The notes under the pieces are model-generated. The model was not told where the DNA came from. It ran no database searches and saw only the letters and a program-made list of their open reading frames with translations. Made by a program: the position numbers and the translations under genes. Shown piece after piece: positions 34,475-46,639 of a DNA stretch of 64,000 bases. The stretch lies in contig CM062819.1 in assembly GCA_031772625.1 (NCBI GenBank), positions 822,035,503-822,099,502 of the forward strand, read 5' to 3'. Within the stretch, counting starts at the first letter, position 1. Every line of letters begins with the position of its first letter. The DNA comes from Pinus tabuliformis. Taxonomy: Eukaryota; Streptophyta; Pinopsida; Pinales; Pinaceae.

Positions 34475-34516
34475 CAGCTAGAAAGAAAAACTATCCTAAC
34501 TAAAAAATCTCCATAC
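34385..34516 (-). other. Intron-like spacer between integrase and the second RNase H
   Basis: On the - strand ATGG/GTATGG (donor GT at 34516-34515) lies eight bases after the integrase stop, and a T-rich stretch ends in TTGATATTGCAG (34396-34385) directly before the RNase H ATG. Splicing would remove 132 nt. Because the integrase stop is upstream of the donor, splicing alone would not fuse the proteins. This is an inference from signals only. Confidence 0.35.
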
Positions 34517-34523
34517 CCATTCT

Positions 34524-35618
34524 TTAAGCATAATACCTCTTCAAGTAAAGACCATTTCTGGGTTTACCTAAAGAGTCCCCGTCAAAGTCTACCAATTCAT
34601 AGGCCCCTTTTGCTAGCTTTCGCTTGACAACATAGGGACCATGCCACATAGGAACGAATTTTCCAGCGCCTAATTTATCATTAGCTTGATCGTAAACTAA
34701 GACTAGATCTCCTTCCAAAAAATTTCGAGGGGTCACATTTTGATCATACTGAGCTTTCATACGTTTTGCATGAGTCTCGATCGCCAATACAGCATCACGT
34801 CGATTCTCATCTAATTGAGCTAAGTATAACAAACGTTTTTCCTCTTCAGAAGTGGCTGGAAGTAACTCGATGGCCATTTGCAATGACGGGATTTCGCATT
34901 CAATGGGTAACACAGCTTCCAGACCATAAACTAGTTGGAAAGGAGTGAACCCTGTTGATGTTTTTACTGAGGTACGGTACGCCCAAAGTGCTGAAAATAG
35001 CATGTTATGCCAATTCGACCGATGAATCCCAATGATTCGTCGGATCATGATGACTAAAAATTTGTTGATGGATTCAGCCAGACCATTAGCTTGTGGATAA
35101 TAAGGAGTTGAACTATCGTGACGTAAACCAAGCTGGCCTGTAAGTTCGATCATCATAACGTTTCGAAAATGACGCCCATGATCAGTGATAATCGCTTGTG
35201 GGACACCAAACCTAGCAATTATATGATTGAACATGAAAATTGCAACTGTCTTGTTGTCCGCCTCAAATGTAGGCATCGCCTCGGCCCACTTGGTAAAATA
35301 ATCTACCGCAAGGATGATATACGCATGCCCCCCGACCGAGTGAGGGTTACATGTAATAAAATCGATACCCCATTTGGAAAAAGGACCAACGGCAATTATA
35401 GGGTGGAGAGCAGAAGGTGGAGCGCACACCTTTTGATCAAAAATTTGACAGTTGTGGCATTTTCGGACCGCGTTAATACAATCTTTAAACAAAGACGGCC
35501 AGAAGTAGCCAGCGCGCAATATCTTTTGGGCTGTGGCATACCCAGACATATGACCGCCACACGCTCCAGAGTGGCAGTCATTTAGAACCCTTTCAGCTTC
35601 CTCGTGAGTTAAACAACG
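34524..35618 (-). pseudogene. Tat element integrase
   Basis: It continues the RT/RNase H frame after an in-frame TGA at 35619-35621. The zinc region CHSGACGGH...CHNC is intact. The core has Asp 63 (GIDFIT), Asp 123 (IITDHG) and Glu 159 (QANGLAES), counted from the Met at 35549, with DD35E spacing. The C-terminus carries the WHGPYVV motif and ends RYYA. Codon 34524-34526 is the stop. It catalyses cDNA insertion. Apart from the upstream nonsense codon it looks functional. Confidence 0.9.
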
Positions 35619-37571
35619 TCAAAAAACAGAGTCCGCCCCACGACGATAAAGAGTATCTCCAATAATCCTGAATTGTTGGGACTGGAATCGTATTTTCCGA
35701 CGTTCTGACCTTGAAATTTCTGGCCGAAAGGATTGGGTCTGGAGATAAACGATGATATCCCCATACCATGGATCTAAAGTGCTGATGAGAAATAAGGATT
35801 CGTCCGCAATGGGCTCCTCCGCCACAGTTTCCGTGTCAGCACGCGAGAAGTCACACATTAACTCCGCAAAAACTAAAGATTTCCTAGACTTAGATTTTTC
35901 AAATTCCAAGTCGAACTCCTGCAAGATAACAATCCATTTAGAGTACTTGCCCCCTAGCAATTGCTTGGTCAAAATGTAGATCATAGGGTTGCAATCAGAA
36001 ATTACTGTAGTTTTACGTAGTAAAATGTAGTGACGAAAACGTTGGACAGCTTGAACAGCTGCCAATGCCAATTTCTCCACATGTGAGTATTTTAGCTCAG
36101 TTGGATTTAAAGTTCGACTAAGGTAATATATCACATGTTCAGTACCGAATTCATCTTCCTGAACTAAGACCATTCCAATGGTGGAATGAGAGGCGACGAG
36201 ATACAAGAAGTAATCCTGGTTGTAGTTGGGAGGATGCAATAATGGCGCATGGGTCAACACGTGTTTTAGTGCATCAAAAGATTTCTGAGCTATCTCATCC
36301 CAATAGAATGGAGTATCCTGTTTCAACAACCAGGTAAAACCCTTTGTAACCTCGGCGTAGTTAGGAATGAATCGTCATAAAAAGTTTGCTTTCCCTTGCA
36401 AACTTTGGAGTTGGCGAAGACTCGAAGGAGTAGGCAATTTGACAATAGCTTCGACCTTCAAGGGATCGACGCGAATGCCGGCTTTTGAAACAACAAACCC
36501 TAGAAATCGACCCGTTTCTATACAGAAAACACACTTGTGTGGATTCAACCGAATCCGATAATGCCTACACCTCATAAAGATTGCTCGTAAATGGATGAGG
36601 TGATCACCTCGATGTAATGAATGAGCAGGCAAATCATCGAGATAGGGTTGCACAATGTGCTTGATGTCATGAAACGCATAAGACATGGCCCTTTGAAAAG
36701 TTGCGCCGGCATTCTTGAGCCCAAAAGGTAATTTGCAATAAGCAAATGTCCCCTATGGACAAATGAAAGCCGTTTTTGGTTGATCGACAGGTAGAACATT
36801 GATTTGATTGTATCCGGAAAAACCATCCATGAAGGAGAATATTCCGCTGCTGGCACAATCATCAATGATTTGATCGATATAGGGAGTTGGGTAATTGTCC
36901 TTTGGACAGGCTCGATTAATGTCCCTATAATCGATACATATTCTTATTGTCCCTTGCTTTTTGTTAACCGGAACAATATTCGATACCCAATCCGTTAACG
37001 GGATCGGATAAATGAAACCTGCTTTGAGTAATTTTTCAACTTCTACTTTAATAGCAGCAGCTTTTCTTGGGTGAATCTGACGCAAACGTTGCCGGACTGG
37101 TTTAGCGTCCGGGTAAGTCTTGATCTCATGAACAACAATCGCGGGATCAATTCCTGGCATTTCCTCATAGGACCAGGCAAACACGTCGCAGAATTCTTGA
37201 AATAGGGCCTTATATATTTGAATTTCATTTTCTGTACATGAGGGACCTATATGAATTTTCTCAACAATTCCAGGCTTAACCGAAATGTCAATAGGAATAG
37301 TTCGAGAGATGTTTCCCAAATTTAACTCTAAATCAGGATGTTTCATTGGGTTCTGAGGTTCCTTGACATATTCAGACGTAAAAATTGATGAAAAATCATT
37401 TTGAAAACGATCATTCTCGGGTAAAAACGAAGATCTGTGATGGAGATCTTCCCATGGTAAATCATCTACACATAGGATTTCACGAATTTGCTCATCAGAG
37501 TGAACAAGTTCAGAAAACGTGATTAAATCTGAGCTTGATGTGAAAAGTGATTCTTCACGGACCACATTCAT
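35619..37571 (-). pseudogene. Tat element reverse transcriptase and first RNase H
   Basis: It starts at ATG 37571, which overlaps the stop of the gag-protease ORF (TAATG). RT motifs: FIYPIPLTDWVSNIVPV, ICIDYRDINRACPKDNY, DGFSGYNQI, then YLDDL as the YxDD box (about 36640). Nonsense codons interrupt one continuous frame: TAG near 36753 (in a CPWGTF-like motif), TGA near 36375 (in FLRRF-like) and TGA at 35619. All are explained by single transitions. In the first RNase H the usual catalytic Asp position reads LYLVAS, so this domain is degenerate. That is a known trait of Tat elements, which is thought to make the second RNase H necessary. Confidence 0.9.
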
Positions 37572-39439
37572 TAAGTCAATTTTGTTGAATATGGGTCGAT
37601 AAACGATTGCACGGCCTCATATGCAATTTCATATGGACTCAAAGGCATGACATCACCAAATGAGTCTATCTCAGATTCAGAAGGAACAATCCAAGGATCA
37701 TCATAAAAAATGGTGTCTAACGAAATCATATGAATGGTTGCAAATGAAAACGATGCGTTGATCGGAGGAAAAGGAAAAGTTCCCACCAAACCAACATCTT
37801 TAACTAGTCCTACTCCAACATCCTTATACGGGATAGTCGTTTTACCGACACGCTGAATACTTTCAGAAGAGGCTGGGTCGGATGAAAAGTAAGCCAGCTG
37901 GTCTATTGTTACGATCTTTCCATTATGAGGAAACTTTATAACCCGAAAGACCGATGAAACGACAGCTGTCATAGCATAAGACCAACTACGACCCAAGAGA
38001 AGGTTGTAATCTAGAGGGGCATCAACCACCTCCACATCTAGATTAACGGTTTTTCCTTCAACCCCTATGGGTAAATCCTGTAGAATGCCAAAAGGATGAA
38101 ACCCACGGCCATCAAAGGCCTTTAGAATCGTCGGGGATTGATTTAGTGAAGGAGAACCAAGCGATCTCCAACACTGTATCGACATAATACACGTTGAGGC
38201 TCCCTCATCAATCACAGTCCGATGAATAGGCCTGTTTTTTACTATCACTGGAATCTGGAAAGCCATTTGATGAGGTAAGCGCGGTGTACTATTTTCTAGA
38301 TCGAAAATTATTAGGTTCGAGTCCTGAACATCAACAGCTCCTATAGCCGACAAAAGTAATTTACGCTGTGCTGGACATGATTGTAGCACTTCCAAAGCCG
38401 ACATTGCTGAGGGTGAAACAACTAAATCCTCAACAATGTTATAGTTCTGAGCCGCTCTCGCATGTGGATTGAAAGCTGACTTTCGAAGTATACCCTTGGC
38501 GGGCGGTTTGATTACCAAGTCTGGATTAGGTTTCTCGATCTGTAGTGGATCGGAACCGGGAGCTGAGGTTGATGGGTTAGAATGAGAAGATTCTGCTTCT
38601 TTACCATCAACAGGACTTTTACTACCATAATCATGTGATCGAGTCGCAATCCTAACATGGGACATCATTAGTATGGGTTCTTCATTGGCACTCGAGGAAG
38701 AACCTATCATCTTACTGTCTTGATTTGGAAAAGGATTCTTCAAAACAGCAGGCATTTGGGAACCTTTGACAATCTTCGCAACCTCTGCACGATGAGGGCA
38801 GTCTCTTGTAAAATGTTCTTTGTCACAAATGAGACAAGGATAACGAGGTTTGCGTTTTTCATCATTGGATTCCGATTTTTCAGGTTTCTCTTTTGAATTT
38901 TTGTCCGTTTTATTCTTCTTCTTCCCTTTCTTCTTGCCACCGGATTTTGATTTGGCTGTAGATGATTCTACAACGTGAATATCGGCGGAAATCTCCACAG
39001 AAGAATCTCCTATCGAGGAATCAGGCAAGGTTATGATAGGAGAAGAATTCTTGGAAGACTTCTTCTTACTCTTAGTGTTAACCATACCAATCATACCATC
39101 AGCGGCATGAGACCCTGAAGGAGCTGCAGCAATTTGATTTTGCTTGGGAAGATCGGGGATTTTCTCGTGTAACGTACCTGACTGAGTGTAGACCAAGTCA
39201 AGGTACTGTGCTTGAGCAATTACTTGCTCCTCAGTAACAACTCCGGCCTTAGCTACATCTTCAGTGATCTTTGGCAACAAAGATTTTACAAACCATTCAG
39301 CCAAAATTTGATCCGGAATAAAAACCTTCACTAAACGCCGTTGACGTCTCCATTCATGAATGTGATCTGAAATGTAAGTGGATGTCGATTGCTTTAACGA
39401 AGTTAGTAATTCCGTGCCATTGTCATATCTGACTGGCAA
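37571..39439 (-). pseudogene. Tat element gag C-terminal part and protease
   Basis: 622 codons in the same frame as the capsid part upstream, from which two nonsense codons separate it (TAA at 39502-39500 and TAG just before 39439). It contains TYISDHIHEWRRQRRLV (end of the capsid domain), a Lys-rich segment (about 165-205), a short zinc knuckle CLICDKEHFTRDC (CX2CX3HX4C) and the retroviral-type protease (VIDEGASTCIMS, with catalytic Asp; LLLGRSW). It ends in TAA sharing its last A with the RT start codon. Confidence 0.88.
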
Positions 39440-39499
39440 CTAAAAATGAGTTAAAAATGAGGTAGCTAACTGAATAAAATTATAAAAAGTGCCTCGCGG

Positions 39500-40343
39500 T
39501 TACTCAATGTACCACTTGGCCGCGAGACCAATTAGAGTGTGCTGGAAAAGTCTTAGACGGATTGAATCATCTGAAATGGATTTAGACGCACACAAGAGGT
39601 GATAAGTCATCACATGGTTCGACGGGTCCTCTCCTGATTTTCCTTCAAACTTAGGAATATCACTACGCAACTTATTCGGCATTGGCGGCCAAAACGGAAG
39701 ATAATTAATGGGATCGTTCATTAGGCGCGACAAGTCAGGCAAGTCCAAAGTTGCAATAAACGGTAACTAACGATTAGGGTCCCTAAAACTGTGGATCATG
39801 AGACCAGCCCCAGGAGGAGGATATCCAGGATAACTAGGAATAGGAATTGCATTTGGGATATTGTATCCTCCCGAAAAACCAGGATTAACCGGACCGTACT
39901 GGGGTTGTTGAGGTTGATGATATGTATACCCAGGGTACGGTTGATACTGATAGACTGGCTGCTGCATAGCAGGCCCGAATTGGTACTGTCCCTAGTACGG
40001 TTGGTAAGTAAATTGTGGTTGACTTGTGACAACCGTACTTGAACCAAGTTGTCCTACAGGCATCTGAACCGAAGTTTGAATCGTGGATCCAGACGGAGGT
40101 AAAGATGTCTGAGGAGTAGATACAGGAACAGTAGAAACCGGAGCTGTCGATACTCCAGAAGTAGGTGGGGTAGATTGAACCTTGAAAATCAGGATGTACC
40201 ACCAATGAAGACTCTCCTTCTTCAGGTGACCGAACTCTACTGTCTCTAGGAGTTACGATGACTCTCAATCCTTCAGGCCGGCTCGGTGAAAACTCAGGAG
40301 GTTGGCCTCGAAGTCTACGGGACTTCCTCGGTAATTCAGCCAC
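39500..40343 (-). pseudogene. Tat element gag N-terminal part
   Basis: Pieces in two frames. An Arg-rich N-terminus (AELPRKSRRLRGQ, from about 40343; no clear ATG) is followed after a frameshift by a Pro/Gln/Tyr-rich stretch (about 39967-39767), a stop, and then the capsid domain (39748-39500: LPFWPPMPNKLRSDIPKFEG and LRLFQHTLIGLAAKWYIE). The last piece is in frame with the ORF at 39439. The product would form the particle shell. Confidence 0.8.
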
Positions 40344-42219
40344 GATTAAAAAATTTTAACTACTTCACACGCAAACAAAGTAAAATCTGAATGAAAACCA
40401 CCTAAAGCCTCTAAAGAACCAAACAAATTTGAATCACACGCCTAAAGAATCTAGGAGATCAAACACACACAAACAGTAACTTTTCGTACTGAAAACACTA
40501 GTTGGTGATGAAATCCAACGTCGCAGAGTTCAATACAGAAATGGCGGTTGGAACAGTTACCCTGGCAACCTGCTTAATGGATAGACTGGCACAAGTTCCT
40601 CCACTTAACCGTCTCGAGTGAAGAGAACCCCCCAGAAAATCCAAGTGAGTCTAGCCGACGTCTGCTCCAGGTACAGTGGGATCTTCCCACCACTGTCACC
40701 TTAGGAAGAATCCTTAAGAATATGGTCACTAAGGTTACCAATCGAAACAAATATACTTGGGGGAATAGTCTATGATCCGATATGCACGCAAGGGCAGAGT
40801 AGCAAGCTCAATCCCCTTGAAGGCTCCTTGACATAATCCAAGGTTTACCAACAAGTGACCCCAGGCTCCTCGACAATGGTTAATCCGAGGTTTACCGTTT
40901 TTAATACGTGAATATCTGGCGTCGTTCCCAATGAGGAAGGATTGATTCCCACACTGGTTTGGACATGATCTCATGCTTCTCCTTTAAGAGGAGCTTTCCC
41001 AGAGCATAAATGCAACAATTGGATTTCTTCCCTACCACAAGATACAGCTACTTGTTTGTTTTTACTGTTGGTGTATCAGAGCCCTAGAAATAAAAATATT
41101 ACTAGATGAATTTTACTTTAAGCGTTATTTTTATTGGTTTTTGTTTAAGTCAAGGGGTGCGGAGATGAAACTTGTGATATGAAGACTCGACTCAAAATCA
41201 CTAAAAATGCACCTAAGATGATTAAACAATCTTTTCCCTTCAATGAACTTCTAGCTAGGAAAGAGTTTGAGAATGAAAATACTTGTAAACACAAATCTTT
41301 CTTAACAAACAAATTAAAAGAAGAGCTTTTGTCCTTTCCAATGCACTCAAAATGAGACAACTAGTTATTTTCACAAAAAATTCCCTTTTCTTTTCAAAGC
41401 ACTCAACCACTACAAAAAACAAACTTTTTCCAAAGAGATTTTTTATTTTGTTTATAAAACACTCAAAGCTATGCAAATGACTAACTTTGAGATCTATAAA
41501 TTATAAAAACCTATTTGAAGTCAAAGCCTACAAGATGTCTTTTTTAAGGATGTTTTACTTAGCTAGATGTAAACTAAGGACCAATTTATGCAGAATCACA
41601 AATCAGTCAAAAACAACCAATTTTGTTTTCTTCTTTAAAAATGAAATCTAAACTTTTAAACACAAGCTTTTCGAAGTTTTGTAAAGAGAAAACACAAGGC
41701 GGATTCCTCAACAAAGGTATATTTCGCAAATGGTCAGACTCATAAGAAGGCTGGTAGAAACCAAGGTGATATGAGGTTCCTACATCTTCTAAGCTCAGAG
41801 CTACTACAAGACCAACATGAAAAACAAACCCAACAAGCAAAACTTCTAGGAATTTCACCTAAAACCCTAACACCAATGAAATCAACCTAAGGAAAGGTTC
41901 TGACAGGTTATATGCAGGTCTGGGCAGTGGATAATAACTTCTAAACAAAAACTAAGCTGACTAACAGAGGAAATCTTAGGTTTTCCAAAATTTTGACAGG
42001 GTCCGCAGGCCCACAGTTAACACAGGTGCGGTACCTCTCTGTGCTAAAAGCAAAAGTGCAGATAAGTACGCACTGTGTCAAAAGGCTAGGGTGCGGTCCT
42101 CTCCCAAAGTTATGAAAAACAAAAAATAACCCTGGATCTACTATTTCTACCCAATTCCACACACAAGAAGCCAAAAACACAGTTTCTCAGGTCAAAGTAA
42201 AAACAAGGAAAAAATCAAG
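40344..42219 (-). other. Leader region of the Tat element
   Basis: About 1.9 kb without a convincing ORF between gag and the primer-binding site. At about 41998-42106 it carries a cluster of the GGTCCGCA/GTGCGGTCC words that also occur in the LTRs and the antisense leader; GGGTCCGCA (about 42000) and TGCGGTACC (about 42027) could pair. The stem-loop array of the 3' region is not present here. Confidence 0.65.
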
Positions 42220-42237
42220 TCCCCAGTGGAGTCGCCA
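42220..42237 (-). promoter_or_regulatory. Primer-binding site of the Tat element
   Basis: On the - strand TGGCGACTCCACTGGGGA follows the 5' LTR after three bases. The second Tat element has the same site with one change (TGGCGACTCCGCTGGGGA). The form, a complement of a tRNA CCA end, is clear; I do not assign the tRNA. Confidence 0.85.
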
Positions 42238-42240
42238 TTT

Positions 42241-43293
42241 TGTCACACGGAATGAGTCGATCTTGCGGACAAGATAGACCTTCCTAGAATCTAAAGAAGA
42301 CCTAGTGACAAGCAAGCCAATCACAAACTATCTTTCTCTAAATATGCTTTTATAAACAAAGGCAAACAAGTGTTTTAGGCCTACCTTGGGTCCAATGCAA
42401 GTTTGTGGAAGCCTCGCTCCTTTGATCCAAGTGAGCTCCCTCGTCGCGAATCTGCAAACACAAACAAGCAAAAAAATTAAATAGCACCTGAAAAGCCAAT
42501 ATCATAAAACATATTTAACATGAAAGTCAAGGAATTCATGAAACAAATGACATAAGACAATTTGTTGAGAAAAATGAATTTGATTGTATTAATTCAAATC
42601 AAAGAAGAACTTTACAACCTGTGCCTTGATGCTGTACAAGCTCCTCCCAGGGTCCAGCAAGAAGTCTCCTCTACTTTGACAAGTTTCACTCTCTTCCCAA
42701 TGAAGCCAAAGAGGTATGTGATCTCTCCTCTCAAGCTTAACTAGGAAGTCTTAATTCCACCAGCATTTACCCTCAAAAATGTTCAGCTTCTAACCTCCCT
42801 AGCAACCAGCCCAATGCCTTAATTTATAGTGCAATGGAGGGAAGTTACTAGGTCCTCCTCCAAAGCGATAAAGCCCTCCTTCAAAGGGATAGCTCCTCTC
42901 ATCAAGGGATTAGCTCCTTCTCTTTTGGGATGCATGAACCACTTAAGAGCGGCCAATCCACGTCAAAATTCCTTCTAGAATCATCTAGAATTAACCCAAA
43001 GTGAGTTTTTTAGAATAAACTTGCGCCTTTTTGACTTTCACAGGGGTCTGCACCCACACCTTTAGGGACAGAGCGGGAAGGTCCGCAGTTTTTGTAAACA
43101 GAAGGTGCAGGACCGCAGGCAACAGTGAGAGAAAGTGCGGAACCAAAGCTTTGTTGATTTTCATTGTCTTTCTCTCATTTTCAAAGCTTGACTTGAAGAG
43201 CTGAGGTCTGAGACTTGCTTAGGAGGATAGTACAAGTGATGATAGACCCATACTGACTGCAAATAATCATGGTGACGATATTTTTGTGTAACA
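42241..43293 (-). repeat. Tat element 5' LTR (1053 bp)
   Basis: It starts TGTCACACGG and ends GTGTAACA, and is followed by the target duplication CTTCT (43294-43298). It matches the split 3' LTR. The GGTCCGCA/TGCGGACC-like words lie at about 43045-43145. Confidence 0.97.
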
Positions 43294-43298
43294 CTTCT

Positions 43299-46200
43299 TT
43301 TTATCTTCATTTCAATCCATTCTCCTCATGGTTATCTTCATGTGGAATAGTGGATGGGAAAACTAGCATACATTACTCTGCTCTGACAATAATACATTTT
43401 TCTTCAACACCTTTACACGATATGGATTTACAATTCTGCTTATGATTCTTCCTTTTCATAACATTTTTAGGGTATTGTTAGTTCCACACTTTGATCAATG
43501 TAGAAGGTTGTCAAGTGTTCATAATCAAAGCATGTTTTGCATTTGAAATATATACACGCATAACCAACCTTTTGCTTCTAGAACTTATCAACTATCTTAA
43601 TAGCAATATCTTCAAGTAGGTCATTTGCAAATTTTGCTTATATCCACAACTTTTCATAGTTCTAATAAAATTGTTGCAAGTTTTATGGGAGCGTACATGA
43701 AACTTCCTCAAAACATTTTCAATAGCAATTGATGAGTCGGATCTCAAAAGATGCAAAGATAAATCAAGAAATTTGAGTGACATTGGAATTGAAGTTTATA
43801 AATGGATTGAAGAAAGGTGACCAAGGTTTCATGCATAAGCTTGCACATTCCATAAGTTATGGCAAGAATGAAGTTACTTTGCATGCCCTCAATAGAGTGA
43901 AACTCCACTATGAATAACTCGTGAGCACAAGGATAAGTATAGGTTCCCTAATAGAGAAGGGGTTTCTAAGTGTCACAAATCCACTTTGTGAAGATCCATA
44001 AGTAGAGGCCAAAAATTGTTGAAATGTCATATTAATCCATGGGCTTTGCAGTATCTTGCATAATCCATGACTTTTTAACCATGAGTGGAGATAGTGGATG
44101 GAGTTGCTTTATGGATGATGAAGTGAGAGCGAGAGGTTTATACAATAACTATAATCCCACAATTTTGATCATTATTTCAATGTTGTGTATGTACATGATG
44201 AATAGTTATAAGCCAACAAATTTAATTTGTAATCAAATCATAAATGTTAATAAAAAGTACAGTGCTATCTACAAAAGATAAAGAAAAAAGAAAGGGGGAT
44301 ATGACTCCGTGAGAGGGGAAAGACAAGGAGGCTTAAGTAGGTGAAGGAGAAGACCCAAAATTCTTTATAAACTTAATTATGTCCCTCGATTATTGGCTAA
44401 TCATTGTTTGATTAAGTTGTGGGGGGATTAGTGCATGGAGATACATGGCCCCTTCATGCTAAGCAACTAAAAGCCTTACTTTGGGCCAGGCAAGACAACT
44501 ATTTTTGGGGCTTGAAGGTTTGAGAAATGGAGTTTAAATGTTTGGTACTATTCAAATTGTCAAAAAGTAAAACAATCAAAAGTTTGAATTACCCTATGAA
44601 CTACCATTCCATTAAGGAATCAAAGACATATCCTTGAGAAAATTGACATGGGCATATTGCATTTAAATTATGGTAATCCCCAACCATGAATTATGTGAGA
44701 ATTGTGGTTGTTAGCCGGTATCATTGAGAAATTCTCAACATCTAATAGTCATTAGAATTCTAGTAGTGAGATTTCTTAGCCAATGTTGGAGCCCCGAAGG
44801 GAAGTGAGATAGCCTAAAGAAATATTGGGCAAAGAATCAGATTCCATTCATTGGGTTGTGCAAAATGATGGGGAAGAGTGCTATGGAATGGAATTATTGT
44901 AAGTGTAGATATTGACAATGAACCTAGGAATTGGATTGTGAGAAGAGAAATTAGACCCAACCATAGGAGGAGTGTATGCTCATGGATTCATAGCCTCAAC
45001 TACAGGATGGCCTATGTTACAAAGAGGTTAAGACCAACAGAGAGCCTATGGTTGGGTGGAATGCCTTCTTCTGCAGCTAGTTGGTGGACAGTTTCCAAAT
45101 AGATAAGTATTTTATTATTGATGTGTTGAAGTTTAATATTGTTGTTGCTACTATATATGAGAATTATGTACATATATTTCTAAAGATAAAAATATGGAAG
45201 TGAGCTTTGACTCATGAGGGTATTACTTGTTGTTTATACATTATCGTATGAAGATTTGAGGTTGTCACAACCATATAATGTAGTGGAGAGGGCATAATTC
45301 TGCCTATTTTATGATTTAATTTCCAATCATTTTATTTTGTTGTAAATGGCCTTATGGGTACTTCAGAAGAGGCCATAATCATGATGGAGGTAACAACTTT
45401 ATGGGGAAGTGTTGATTATGTATATTGCTATAATTACCATGTATTAGTAGTTATTATTCAATGTATGAGTAGAAAATTATGATTATAGGCTGATTTGGTT
45501 GATCATACTCATGGGTATCGAATTGATTTGTTGTGGAGCATTATATATTCTACTACTGAGTTTTAGTTGCATATCAAATCCATGTAAAAACGTTGATGTC
45601 AACTTGATTAGAAGGTGTTGGATATGAGAGAAAATGGTATGGGAGCTATAGGTTATGACACTGGGTTTAATGGGCCAAAAGGTAGCTATATATGAAGAAT
45701 TGTAGTTTGCGCGACAAATGCTTAATTAGATTTTTCCATGAGAATAATTTGGAAAAATAATGTTTGAAGCTTGCAAATGTTGAATTAAGTGTTGAAATTA
45801 CTAGATTGGAACGCTATTAGAGAATCTCAATATCTTATGGATACGTTAAAAGTTCTTGAATTTCAAAGTTAGCTTTGTAAGAATTTTGGAAAATGTTGTT
45901 TGCAGGCTAAGTTTTTGACAGAATGTCAACAAGAATAAAGGATTGTTTAGAACTGTGATAAATGGGAATAATTTTGATGGGCTGAATATTGGATGAGTGC
46001 TTTAGAATTTTTTAGAATTTGAGAAGAAGAAGAAGATACTCATAGCCTTGGTTTGTTAAAATGATAGAGTTCATATTTACAATGCTACATACCTAGAATT
46101 GAGATTTATATAATAGTTTATTGGTATGCACACTTCTTGCATAGTAAAAGATACAACAAGGACAAGTAAAGAATAGAATTGAAGAATACTATTGAAGAGG

Positions 46201-46630
46201 ATACATGGAAGATGGACACCTAACATCCAAGAAGAAGTTAGAGGTCTAAATATTAGCATAGAAGATATAGATTTTAATGAGCATAGAAAGAGAATGAATG
46301 CGTTGGAAATAGTAGGAACTATAAGGAGATTAAAGATGTAGATGCGGAGTTGTAGTGTTGATAATGAAAAAATGTTGAAGGCTTAATATGAGAGAAATTA
46401 GATAAACACTTAGCTAATGTAAAGCTTGAATAATTTGGAGAGGCAAATGAAGAATGGTGAAGTTTAGTGCATGGGGAAGAAGGTAGAGTTCTTTCGAGAA
46501 GGGGAAATCATGGAAGATCTAGGCACTTAATAAGTATTACCATAACTCAAAGGAATTATTACTTAGTAACACATTTAGCTAGGAAGCAATATGCATTTGA
46601 AGAACCATATAGCAACCCAAAAGTGTCCCT
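43299..46630. other. Non-coding stretch
   Basis: No gene, RNA or clear repeat was recognised. Short ORFs (for example 44039-44281 and 44878-45102) show no family features. It is probably old decayed repeat DNA, since a gypsy gag remnant follows. Confidence 0.4.
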
Positions 46631-46639
46631 AGACAGACA

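Larger units (their letters stand above)
15276..43293 (-). mobile_element. Tat-type Ty3/gypsy LTR retrotransposon, interrupted
   Basis: The LTRs are 15276-15685 plus 29688-30329 (1052 bp when joined) and 42241-43293 (1053 bp), TGTCAC...GTAACA. They are flanked by the target duplication CTTCT (15271-15275 and 43294-43298). On the - strand the order is primer-binding site, gag, protease, reverse transcriptase, RNase H, integrase, then a second RNase H; a convergent antisense gene lies before the 3' LTR. The extra plant/archaeal-type RNase H and the antisense ORF are features known from the Tat lineage. The LTRs differ at about 27 positions by eye (about 2.6%). The 3' LTR is split by the Athila-like element. 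Confidence 0.93.

Noticed and set aside
42562..42744. Possible small gene in the Tat LTR
   Set aside because: It is inside the LTR, is not preserved in the partner LTR frame and has no domain.
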